DNA from: Ructibacterium gallinarum
GTDB lineage: Bacteria; Bacillota; Clostridia; Monoglobales; Monoglobaceae
DNA length: 64,000 bases
NCBI RefSeq assembly: GCF_014982785.1
Contig: NZ_JADCKB010000004.1
Coordinates: 1-64,000, forward strand
Reading direction: 5' to 3'
A program made the translations under genes and the position numbers. The notes under the pieces were generated by a model. The model was not told the origin of the DNA, made no database searches, and saw only the letters and a program-made list of their open reading frames with translations. Below, in pieces: positions 18,301 through 26,018 of this stretch. How positions within the stretch are numbered: the first letter of the stretch is position 1; every line of letters begins with the position of its first letter.

Positions 18301-19006
18301 ATCCAGGCTCAAACGTTTTATAGTTGGATTCGTCTCCAAATACTTCAATATAATTTTCAATCTGTTCGCGAAATCTTTCTTTCGTTGCTTTATACGCTGT
18401 CCAATTTAAATTGAAGAAATCTCCGTTTAAAATCATGACTGGCATTCTGTCATTAATGCCTTCCTCTGATCGCAGCGTATCAAGATTACTATGTGTCCAC
18501 GCACGATTTAACATGACCGGCGAATCGGATACATTTCTTAATGTTACTCGAACACTGTTTTTTCCTTCTGTTAGCTCTGCAGGAACTCTTACAAAGAAGT
18601 GCAAAGGTCCCACAGAAGTTTCCGCCCCCGCTCTTAAAAACACATCTGTACCATCGACATTGATATAATAACCATACGATGCTTCGGTTTTGTTGTGTAT
18701 TTCCTCAAATTCAAGTACAACATGACTTCCGGTAACTGCAGCATCATAGGATATGGTTCCTTTTTTAGCTGCAAGTTTACGTACGGTATATTTTTCGTCC
18801 GTATATTCGCCGGCCCGCATGGTCGTCATGTTTTTAATAGAGCTTTGACTGTCCGCTTCAACATTATGTGAATCATCACTGCCAAAAACAATCTGATCAC
18901 AAAGATAATCTGTATCTTCTGCCATGACAATACAACTGCTTAAGATAAAATAGAAAGCTGCACAAAACAGAACCAGAAAGCATAGAAGCCCTCTCTTTCT
19001 TTTCAA
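15302..19006 (-). CDS. Large secreted protein with clan GH-A-like catalytic motifs
   Basis: 1234 residues from a TTG codon with the site GGGGGTG. An N-terminal signal peptide (KRKRGLLCFLVLFCAAFYF, cut near A29) predicts export. Residues ~40-170 look like a beta-sandwich. Residues ~185-560 look like a TIM barrel: PVMILNGDFFN, PMAINFNSWWGG, then VFIENEPQYW (369-378) and VISEWDTYE (479-487). NEP with E374 and the later E482 match the acid/base and nucleophile pattern of clan GH-A glycosidases. The remaining ~650 residues are beta-rich and may bind carbohydrate. I do not recognise a defined GH family. It sits between the sugar-binding lipoprotein and the AraC gene, so it probably depolymerises the glycan outside the cell. 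Confidence 0.6.
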   Translation of the reverse strand: MKRKRGLLCFLVLFCAAFYFILSSCIVMAEDTDYLCDQIVFGSDDSHNVEADSQSSIKNMTTMRAGEYTDEKYTVRKLAAKKGTISYDAAVTGSHVVLEFEEIHNKTEASYGYYINVDGTDVFLRAGAETSVGPLHFFVRVPAELTEGKNSVRVTLRNVSDSPVMLNRAWTHSNLDTLRSEEGINDRMPVMILNGDFFNLNWTAYKATKERFREQIENYIEVFGDESNYKTFEPGYVIEVTYLLWPDEHVYNVIDAVVELSRELDVPMAINFNSWWGGNPTYVPDGKGGFFSDLEYQMLVYAPENINGRGIYQTTTPNTWGNNPWLSMNNDYLNSVRLDKYRKFCKYMSQKIAESKIIAGDKGIPEISVFIENEPQYWTEFLFTPTEIKEVCDSSQQFVDALKENYGVDFDPTDWLDEEEQEALFYNLNDYAADLMTAAAEGAASDYITVKGDEITLPDYQLMDNFYTHQFDTNIEKRVISEWDTYETAITKNGHVGMEGYGLSGNVANRNMGAHTAARGKFAAVNIECGGDGLAINPLDDYYAAGAQYGVLYNTTKAAQPKLAEMDQTVHTEEYVEPFEGRELFRYDFDENTTFEPDDVLIASDGMGTEPMRRWNLACPMDEDYEGSLTFKIDNKGKPLENGAAIMLYGLCWSHMDPNCRVEVYAGSDLNNLNLVPSNVVMDVGGVPYDISDYIDKTKSVAYAMVRLYTSGTRSWCGLYRVRGLAKFGETLGHTDGFNYTLSETRLNNLIVTYRADVEKMLAEQKSYAGTHPNYIEAEKLYQQGKFKSAKQLLLGTQSLSMPAKFMVIGNGKLGDYPITVEAADSETPVGIILREIGETVRFELGAERNNDVTLSFSDKSGRYSLTKDGDVYVLEKCGNGEYIEVDGVVTLTLTAGRPVKEYPKQFTGFTGVQEWQTEDEVMISFHDVELSNYSRGSFFKFADDAKIYRGPIDAGCGELQEYPREKMKDILLGERADVTLNDEGEISKLELRYGLVKGTITKFTEAQFPEMISPYMEITEEGTGKKWLFKLDSMTTFDSSKTEGAGTFLAAAPGKGIGFKEGNIVSVYYMPLKAGDEESYYATKIFEEYITVIDEELNDDSYRETLYSENNIQVAPLDGNNLDTIGLAAIGSTGSAVWKVESDQPIKEVVVNYSGRAIMGSNVEIKASANGYIYDEISDLQSIFSHNTNQIFTCYTNEPDIVGGNVVYIKAEFNVQANTTWGFLNSIQIQIKV

Positions 19007-19023
19007 TTTAACGCACCCCCGGA

Positions 19024-20421
19024 TTATTTAATTTTATCTATATACGAGTTAATGTCAACCGAATTGAGGGCAATAACATCGTCGATATACCCACTGTATA
19101 GTTCCTGAACTTCTGCCGCAAATTCCTCTGCTGTCTGATCATTTTCCAGATAATCACAGAATATTTTTCTGTATGCGGTATGTGCCTCGGCATCAAGATG
19201 CAACATTCTGCCTGCCGAATACACCATAGGCGTATCTCCTGTAAAATCTTCAAATGGTTTCATAACTTCAGGCAGTTCCACGTCCTTAATCACTGGTAAA
19301 AACATGGTCTTTTCTGCCCACAATTTTCCGCCGCCTTTTGCGTTGGATATAAATTGCAAAAATCCAACAGCAGCGTCAGCGCGTCCTTCGTCGGCAGCTT
19401 TTTGCGTAACAACAATATCCCCAGCAGGAGGCGAAACCATATACTTTACTCTTTCATTCCTTGAATCCGAATAAATCGAAGAATCCACATAAGGAAGCAT
19501 TGCCACACCATAATTGACAGGAGTTTCATTAATCATATGCTGATTCGGATACCACGAACCATTCAGCGTCATGGCTGCTTTCCCTTCATTGAACAACGCT
19601 TCAAATTCCCAGCTTGCTGAATTAAATCCGACATTATAATATGGTGTCATTTCTTTAACAAGCTTAAAATATGTCACAAATTCAGGATCATTATAATTTA
19701 GCAATCCTGCTTTTACTCCAAGCAAAATTTCATTTTCATCCAGAATTCCATTTTCTGTAATTACATCCAACCGATCTGCTATACCGCTATTTGCATAGCA
19801 ATCTTCCAAAACAGGGTCCTCCATCCATTCAAGAGTCCAGGTGGATGAATTCATGATGCTGAACGGAATATAACCAGCGTCTTTTGCTGTTTGCGCCGCA
19901 GCCATAAACTCTGTCCATGTTTCTGGCACTTCAAGATTTAATTCATTAAATATGTCCTTGTTATAATAAAGATTAATCTGTGCTCTTGATAAAACATTGG
20001 TAATCAATTCTTCACCATTTTCATCATAACAATTATCCAGTATTCCGTCTATGTAATCGTCTTTCCAAAGCTGTCCACTGAAACGGCTTTCCGAATTATA
20101 ATAGTCAGTCAATGGTAAAATCTTTCCACTGCTAAAGAAGGTTTTTGCATTGGTCATTCCCCATATAATATCCGGTTCACTTCCGGCGGCCAACTGCGCT
20201 TCTCTCCACTGATCGTACGATTCGGCCGCAACATAAATAAATTCAACTTCAACACCCGTTTCCTCTGTATAAGCATCTGCGATTTCTTCTAAAATCGGCC
20301 AGCACCATTCGCCTTGGCAATGTGAAATGGTAATTTTGGAAGCATCATTCTGCTTTGCTCCGCAACTAAATAGAGACAAAGATAATAACAAAATTACAGC
20401 AACAGTGATCAATTTTTTCAT
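19024..20421 (-). CDS. ABC sugar-transporter substrate-binding lipoprotein
   Basis: 465 residues. The lipoprotein signal ends in LSLFSCGAK, with lipidated C20. The mature part has the cluster B (UgpB/MalE-like) pattern: EIADAYTEETGVEVEF, PDIIWGMTNAKTFFSSGKILPLT, LYYNKDIFNELNLEVPETWTEF, and NEGKAAMTLNGSWYPNQ. It should deliver an oligosaccharide to the two permeases encoded upstream. ATG overlaps the SLH gene stop (ATGA), showing tight coupling. An unusually aromatic start of the mature domain (QGEWCWP) may line the ligand site. Confidence 0.92.
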   Translation of the reverse strand: MKKLITVAVILLLSLSLFSCGAKQNDASKITISHCQGEWCWPILEEIADAYTEETGVEVEFIYVAAESYDQWREAQLAAGSEPDIIWGMTNAKTFFSSGKILPLTDYYNSESRFSGQLWKDDYIDGILDNCYDENGEELITNVLSRAQINLYYNKDIFNELNLEVPETWTEFMAAAQTAKDAGYIPFSIMNSSTWTLEWMEDPVLEDCYANSGIADRLDVITENGILDENEILLGVKAGLLNYNDPEFVTYFKLVKEMTPYYNVGFNSASWEFEALFNEGKAAMTLNGSWYPNQHMINETPVNYGVAMLPYVDSSIYSDSRNERVKYMVSPPAGDIVVTQKAADEGRADAAVGFLQFISNAKGGGKLWAEKTMFLPVIKDVELPEVMKPFEDFTGDTPMVYSAGRMLHLDAEAHTAYRKIFCDYLENDQTAEEFAAEVQELYSGYIDDVIALNSVDINSYIDKIK

Positions 20422-21518
20422 AAGGGTACCTCCTCTAATATTCTTGATATAATTTTAAATAACTCTGCTCGTGTAATATAATGATTTGGTCTGACTGTTC
20501 CGTCTTCATACCCGTTTACAACGCCCATTTCAACCAGCGCAGAAAACCCATTCATGCTATAATCAGGAATGTCTGTATAATCAGTAAAGACTTTTAGACT
20601 ATCTACATTGCCTTCTCGTTTCAGGCATCGATTTACCATAGTAACCACTTCTGCACGCGAAGCATATGATGTTCCACGATATGTTCCATTTTCATCCTCC
20701 ATCATAATTCCATTCTTTACCGCTGCAGCAAGATAGTTCTTTGCCCACAATGATGAAGTATTATCCATTTTCATTTCCACGTCAGGTATGTTAATCTTAA
20801 AAGCTTTTGTCAAAACGACTGCAACTTCTTCGCGCGAAATGTTGTCTTCAGGACGAAGGTATCCGTTGCCATCACCCGTAATAATTCCACGATTATAAAG
20901 TTTCATACAGTCCTCATACGCCCAGTGATCATCTGAGATATCGACAAAAACATTTGCATCATTTACGGTTTCCTGATTTTCTTTGTTATCCTCTGGCTGT
21001 TTTGCAGTATACTGAGAGGCAGTTTTTCCCGAAGAACCGCCTCCGCCGCCTGAATAAGAAGGCGGATCCATTGGTTGAATCACCTGTGCATCCGCAGGTG
21101 GAAGCAAGGTTTCTAATTCAAACGGATTTTCTACACCTTTTCCGCTAAAAATTAAATAGCAGGTTTCCTCGGAGGAGATTTTTACAATAAAGCTGTAACT
21201 TACCTCCCCATTCTTGTCGGCTCTTACCTGATCCATATAATATGAATAATATGTTTTACCACCTATCTCCTTTTCGTGACTTGCTCCATCTGGTTGATTC
21301 GGCCCATACATAGCAATCGTAATATACTCATTCTTACAAGGTCCATCTTCATCAAGAAGCTGTGCTGTCACGTCAATCTGTACAGTTTCATCATCCAGCT
21401 TGGTACTTTGAATTTTTCCGCTTCCCTTATTACTCCTAATTTCAATTTCTGCCGCATGCACTGTTGTCATCAGCATCAAAACAGAAAGAACAAGCAATAC
21501 TGCCTTCTTCATTTTCAT
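20418..21518 (-). CDS. Secreted S-layer-homology protein, three SLH repeats
   Basis: 366 residues from the ATG at 21518; that A is shared with the permease stop (TGATG), and AAGGGG precedes it. Signal peptide at 1-23. Residues ~25-135 form a beta-rich domain, then a GGGGGSSG linker (~158-165), then three SLH repeats: FVDISDDHWAYEDC (191-204), a divergent second copy at ~252-300, and VFTDYTDIPDYSMNGFSA (311-328) ending in GTVRPNHYITRAELFKI. SLH domains hold proteins to the pyruvylated secondary cell-wall polymer. Lying between permease and binding-protein genes, it may tether glycan or the importer complex at the wall. That role is inference. Confidence 0.85.
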   Translation of the reverse strand: MKMKKAVLLVLSVLMLMTTVHAAEIEIRSNKGSGKIQSTKLDDETVQIDVTAQLLDEDGPCKNEYITIAMYGPNQPDGASHEKEIGGKTYYSYYMDQVRADKNGEVSYSFIVKISSEETCYLIFSGKGVENPFELETLLPPADAQVIQPMDPPSYSGGGGGSSGKTASQYTAKQPEDNKENQETVNDANVFVDISDDHWAYEDCMKLYNRGIITGDGNGYLRPEDNISREEVAVVLTKAFKINIPDVEMKMDNTSSLWAKNYLAAAVKNGIMMEDENGTYRGTSYASRAEVVTMVNRCLKREGNVDSLKVFTDYTDIPDYSMNGFSALVEMGVVNGYEDGTVRPNHYITRAELFKIISRILEEVPL

Positions 21519-22342
21519 CACCCCTTTACTGCGCCAACCGTGATTCCGCTTACAAAACTTTTCATATTCAGTGTAAACAAAATGATTAATGGTACAGAGG
21601 CTACCACAAAACCCGCAAACATATAACCATACTGAATCTGCTGTGCATCCGTAAATGCATACAGCCCCACCGTTACCGTTTTAAGCGCATCCTTTGTTAA
21701 TGTGAGCTGCGGCCAGATAAAATCATTCCAACTTCCCAGGAAATTGATCAGTAGCAACGATACAATAATTTGTTTGGCCAGAGGAAAAACAATTTGAACA
21801 AAAATCCGAATATTTCCGGCTCCGTCTATTTTTGCAGCGTCAAATAAGTCGCTTGGTATTTCCTCAATAAAGGTTCTTAAAATTACAATAAACATAATTT
21901 GTCCAGACGCTATATAGGGAAAAATACATGCCCAATAGGTATTATTAAGACCCAAATTATTCACCAGCACAAACTGCGGCACCAAAGTTAACACGGAAGG
22001 AATCATCAAAAATGATATAATGAATATATAAATAATATTTTTGCCTGGGAATTTATAACGTGCAAATACATATGCAGCCATACAGCCAAATATCATTACA
22101 CCAATCACAGACACACCCGACACAATTACCGAATTTCCCAGATATCGTACTACTTTGAAAAAGGCTGCTGTATAATTTTCAAAGTGCACTGGAAAACTCA
22201 TCAGAAAGTAGTTTGCACTAATCTGTTGATTGGTCTTAAGTGATGAAATAATCATGAAGTATATTGGGAAATATGTTAGTAGTAATATAATGATATGTAT
22301 TGCAATAATGATTCCCTTTGATATTTTCGTTTTTCTCTTCAC
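21518..22342 (-). CDS. Carbohydrate ABC transporter permease, MalG type
   Basis: 274 residues, six membrane helices, starting at a GTG preceded by AGGAGG. The typical MalG N-terminus (LLTYFPIYFMIISSLKTNQ) and the cytoplasmic EAA loop (EEIPSDLFDAAKIDGAGNIR) that docks the ATPase are visible. The last residues read FVSGITVGAVKG, the usual end of this family. It pairs with the MalF-type permease 13 bp upstream. No ATPase gene is found in the locus, so a shared MsmK/UgpC-like subunit encoded elsewhere is expected. Confidence 0.93.
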   Translation of the reverse strand: MKRKTKISKGIIIAIHIIILLLTYFPIYFMIISSLKTNQQISANYFLMSFPVHFENYTAAFFKVVRYLGNSVIVSGVSVIGVMIFGCMAAYVFARYKFPGKNIIYIFIISFLMIPSVLTLVPQFVLVNNLGLNNTYWACIFPYIASGQIMFIVILRTFIEEIPSDLFDAAKIDGAGNIRIFVQIVFPLAKQIIVSLLLINFLGSWNDFIWPQLTLTKDALKTVTVGLYAFTDAQQIQYGYMFAGFVVASVPLIILFTLNMKSFVSGITVGAVKG

Positions 22343-22355
22343 TGAAGACGGCCTC

Positions 22356-23234
22356 CTATACTTCTTTGTTCACGAATTTATTTTGAAAAATCGTAACAAT
22401 AAGAATGATGACAAACAAGGTTACACCCATTGCTGAAGCATATCCGTAATTTCCTCCGGAAAACGCTGTTTGGTACATTTGCAGTCCCGGAACCATGGTA
22501 TGATAGCGACCATTTGTCATAATCATCTGTGTGTTAAACTGTTGAATTCCATTAATTACTTGAAGCATTGTCAGCATTTTTATTTGCGGCATAATCAACG
22601 GAATGTCAATCATTCTGAATTTTTGAAAAGCGGTAATCCCTTCAATATCAGCTGCCTCGTGCAACGAATGATCAATGCCTTGAAATGCTGCCAGGAAAAT
22701 CAAATATCCAAATCCACCTGCAAACGGAAACCCAATAAACAAAAGTGAAATAAGTGCTGTTTGATCTGTCCCCAGCCATACGGTTGCATATTGCTCTAAA
22801 CCCACAAGTCTTAATATTGCATTGAATATACCATTCTGATATTCAAAAAAGAATCTCCAGTATAACGTTATAACCATAGTTGGAATCATAATAGGAATGA
22901 TATATGCTGTTTTAATGAAGTTTCCAATTTTAGTTCCCGTAAGCTTTGAAACCAAATAGGTCTGTACCATATTTACGGCCAATAATGTAAAAATCCCCAT
23001 TGCAACAAAGACTGCCAGGACCAAAAAAGATTGCCAAAACGCAACATCTTCAAACAGCTTTATAAAATTATCAAATCCAATAAATTGCGGTGTAAAATAA
23101 TTTTTTGTCTTCCATAGGCACATTGACTTATAAATACTGTCAATAGCAGGATATAGCATAAATACCACCAGCAACAACACAGTAGGCAATATGCCAAGAT
23201 AACACCACCTTGCCTTATAGATTTTTTTCATCAT
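22356..23234 (-). CDS. Carbohydrate ABC transporter permease, MalF/UgpA type
   Basis: 292 residues with six membrane helices. The N-terminus RWCYLGILPTVLLLVVFMLYP is typical, and the EAA loop reads QGIDHSLHEAADIEGITAFQ. It forms the membrane heterodimer with the MalG-type protein. It starts at ATGATG with the site GAGGTG, 73 bp downstream of the 893-residue SLH gene. Residues of the central helices are close to unsaturated-glycuronyl and multi-sugar importers, but substrate cannot be told from permeases. Confidence 0.93.
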   Translation of the reverse strand: MMKKIYKARWCYLGILPTVLLLVVFMLYPAIDSIYKSMCLWKTKNYFTPQFIGFDNFIKLFEDVAFWQSFLVLAVFVAMGIFTLLAVNMVQTYLVSKLTGTKIGNFIKTAYIIPIMIPTMVITLYWRFFFEYQNGIFNAILRLVGLEQYATVWLGTDQTALISLLFIGFPFAGGFGYLIFLAAFQGIDHSLHEAADIEGITAFQKFRMIDIPLIMPQIKMLTMLQVINGIQQFNTQMIMTNGRYHTMVPGLQMYQTAFSGGNYGYASAMGVTLFVIILIVTIFQNKFVNKEV

Positions 23235-23307
23235 TCACATTCACCTCTTTATCCATGAAAACCTCAAAATCAATTTCTATCATTTTCTGTGAGCCATTGC
23301 TGTCCAA

Positions 23308-25989
23308 TTAATCTACATAGCGTACTACTTCTTGAAGATTACTCAACGTACATCTGACAACAACATAGTCGCCTATGTTGGCTTGATCAATCCTTTCCTC
23401 TACTATATCACCCCGCTCAGAAACCGTAAACAAATAATGATTGTTTCCACTGCATTTGAACACAGCATCCTCGCCTGCCGCATTTTGTATTCTAATATAC
23501 TCAGAAGTAAGCGCAGTCAAATATCCGGAAGCGCAAATACGTTCACTGTCTAGCGCCCCACTTGCAATTACCATATCTGCCATGTTTCTGGCATGGGTAC
23601 TCGGATTGGTATAAGTATATCCATATCCATTTGGCGCATCGGAATCATGAAAAAATATCATATCTACAAACTGTACATATCCACCTTTTGTTGTTCCAAC
23701 CTGAACAACATCTCCTCGTTTAAGCGGTTCTCCTGTTGACTGATCCACGAAAACCTTATCTTCTGCTTTGGCAAGATAGGAATTTCCCATAGCATCCGTC
23801 ATTTTATCGCACAATTCTCCCTCACTATCTAAGCATTGAACAATATCTGTAATTACCGCAATGGGTGAATTAATAGGAAATTCTTCACGGACATCCACGC
23901 TGCCATAACGCACAATAATTTCCGGAACGCCTGCCGCATCATCATTATAGGTATCCACTGTGACGAGATTACGCTGTCCCGTATAACCACCTACCTTGAA
24001 ATTCTTCTCATCATCAAAATCCGCCGGATCCGATGGCACGGTAAAGCAAACAGTTGTTGATGGAAAAGGAAACTCGGGACCATTATCGGTATATACTATC
24101 TGTGAATAGTTGAAATATGTCCCAGTAAATTTACTACGTGATTTAATAAACTTGCCATCCATATGACCTTCCATAGCTGCATCAAAGCCAAGCTCGTTTT
24201 GGGCAAATTCAATAACGCATACTTTGGAATCTCTATCCGGCCTAAAACGAATCAGTTGTGCTTGATTCTTGTCAAAAAAGCCGTTGACAAAAAATCCTTC
24301 TGTTGCTTGTAACGGCGTTTTACTTCCTTCATCTACACCATCTCTATACACCCTCACCTTATCTGCAAAATCAAGGGTATGAAACATTCCATCTTCCATA
24401 AGCACTTTCATAGTCACCGAACCAAACGTACCAATAGCCATATTGGTAAGATACCCATACACACGTTCTTCGTTAAGATGATTCACGATATATGCAATCT
24501 TTCCAGAGGTGGTAAGATACATGGTATATTCTACACCTGGTTGTAAATTATCAAATGTACTCGGTGCATATGCATTATAATCGTCACTAAATTCATAGGT
24601 CTGCCCATCTATCACTACACATTTTTTATCTACGTTTTTCTTTTCAGTCAATTCCCCCCGAACAATATTGTCGGAAACACCAAGACGAATCACTTTTGTT
24701 TCAAACACATCATTTTTAGGTAGCCAAATTTCCAGTACATCTCCCAATTTTAAAGTAGAATAACTCAAATCATCTTCGAATATTACCGTATCATATTTTG
24801 TAAAATCCAATGTTTGTGTCGAAACAACACCCAATTCAACAGGATATTCAAAAGAAAGGCTCTGGGTTGTATTTGAATAAGTTTTAACCACAACGGTAGT
24901 CAACTGTTCTATGACCAAAAAGTCCCACACTCTATCTTCATTATAATCAATCAGTTTAATGCTTCCATCAGAAAAGTCCAGTAAATCTTCTTCGCTTTTG
25001 GTAATATCTGTATAAAACCCATTATATACTAAACTTGTTTTCTCCAAAGGCAGCGTCTCGGTTTCGATTCGATTGGAATCTGCTGATTTATAATAGCTGA
25101 TACACATTTCATTCCGATCTACACTAACTTGGCTTACATTTTGCGGATCAATTTCCTGCTCTCTGCCAGCGGTTTTTTTTGCAAATACAACGGTCGACAT
25201 CTCTGTATCCGCTTCCTTAACATAAAAATCGACATAACAGCCAAGCAGGTCGTCAACACCGCTTTCTTCTCCTTTTTTGTAGCGCTGATCATTGATATAC
25301 ACATCATCTTCTGTGTCGGCATAGCTATTTGGCGTATAACTTGCACCGTAGATTGCTGTCACAACCCCAGAATATTGCTCCAGTTGGAACGCCTTATATA
25401 AGAGTGTCACACCTTCCTCACCTATGGCATTTGTTCCAGAAAATACAATAGCATGCAAAGCATTTTCTGCAATTTGTGAAACTGTTTTTACTTCAAGTTT
25501 TTCTGTATTTTCTAAAACAATACTTTGATCAAGATCTAATCTCGAGGCAACCGTCGTGTATCCATATGGATATCCGCCCAAGTCTTCTGCCATTTCTTCA
25601 TATCCAAGCGCGATTACTACCATTTTTATAAACTGTTCATATGTCACATTTTCATTCGGCTCATAAATAGAATGTTCAGTTCCACTGATGATTCCAAGCT
25701 TTGCAGCAGTATAAATTGCAGCAGCGTTTGTGTGGCTTTCACTTACATCATCAAAAATTTGCTCAACCCCTATAGAATCAGCATCATAACCTAAAAGCCG
25801 AATGACTATGCCCGCGGCATCACCGCGGGTCACAGCCTGATTGGCGTCTTTTTTCTCCGTAATATGAAGTGCATAGGCAAGTCCATCGGGTTCGGTCTCT
25901 GCTTTTACAATATCCGGCGCTGAAAATACAATACAGCAACCTATGAGCATGGCAAAAGTCAAAATCAGTGCGTTTAATTTTTTAAACAT
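23308..25989 (-). CDS. Large secreted SLH-domain protein
   Basis: 893 residues from the ATG at 25989 (MFKKLNALI), which has GGAGG 11 bases upstream; ATGs at 26007 and 25998 sit on or too near the site. Signal peptide ends near VKAETEPDG. SLH-like repeats lie at ~31-65 and ~75-130 (IFDDVSESHTNAAAIYTAAK ... YEPNENVTYEQFIKM), with a possible third to ~190. The remaining ~700 residues are repetitive beta strands with no catalytic motif I recognise. A wall-anchored scaffold or glycan-binding role fits its place between the 1008-residue protein and the importer permeases. Function unknown. Confidence 0.75.
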   Translation of the reverse strand: MFKKLNALILTFAMLIGCCIVFSAPDIVKAETEPDGLAYALHITEKKDANQAVTRGDAAGIVIRLLGYDADSIGVEQIFDDVSESHTNAAAIYTAAKLGIISGTEHSIYEPNENVTYEQFIKMVVIALGYEEMAEDLGGYPYGYTTVASRLDLDQSIVLENTEKLEVKTVSQIAENALHAIVFSGTNAIGEEGVTLLYKAFQLEQYSGVVTAIYGASYTPNSYADTEDDVYINDQRYKKGEESGVDDLLGCYVDFYVKEADTEMSTVVFAKKTAGREQEIDPQNVSQVSVDRNEMCISYYKSADSNRIETETLPLEKTSLVYNGFYTDITKSEEDLLDFSDGSIKLIDYNEDRVWDFLVIEQLTTVVVKTYSNTTQSLSFEYPVELGVVSTQTLDFTKYDTVIFEDDLSYSTLKLGDVLEIWLPKNDVFETKVIRLGVSDNIVRGELTEKKNVDKKCVVIDGQTYEFSDDYNAYAPSTFDNLQPGVEYTMYLTTSGKIAYIVNHLNEERVYGYLTNMAIGTFGSVTMKVLMEDGMFHTLDFADKVRVYRDGVDEGSKTPLQATEGFFVNGFFDKNQAQLIRFRPDRDSKVCVIEFAQNELGFDAAMEGHMDGKFIKSRSKFTGTYFNYSQIVYTDNGPEFPFPSTTVCFTVPSDPADFDDEKNFKVGGYTGQRNLVTVDTYNDDAAGVPEIIVRYGSVDVREEFPINSPIAVITDIVQCLDSEGELCDKMTDAMGNSYLAKAEDKVFVDQSTGEPLKRGDVVQVGTTKGGYVQFVDMIFFHDSDAPNGYGYTYTNPSTHARNMADMVIASGALDSERICASGYLTALTSEYIRIQNAAGEDAVFKCSGNNHYLFTVSERGDIVEERIDQANIGDYVVVRCTLSNLQEVVRYVD

Positions 25990-26018
25990 TAAAATCATTG
26001 CCTCCATACTAAAGGATT

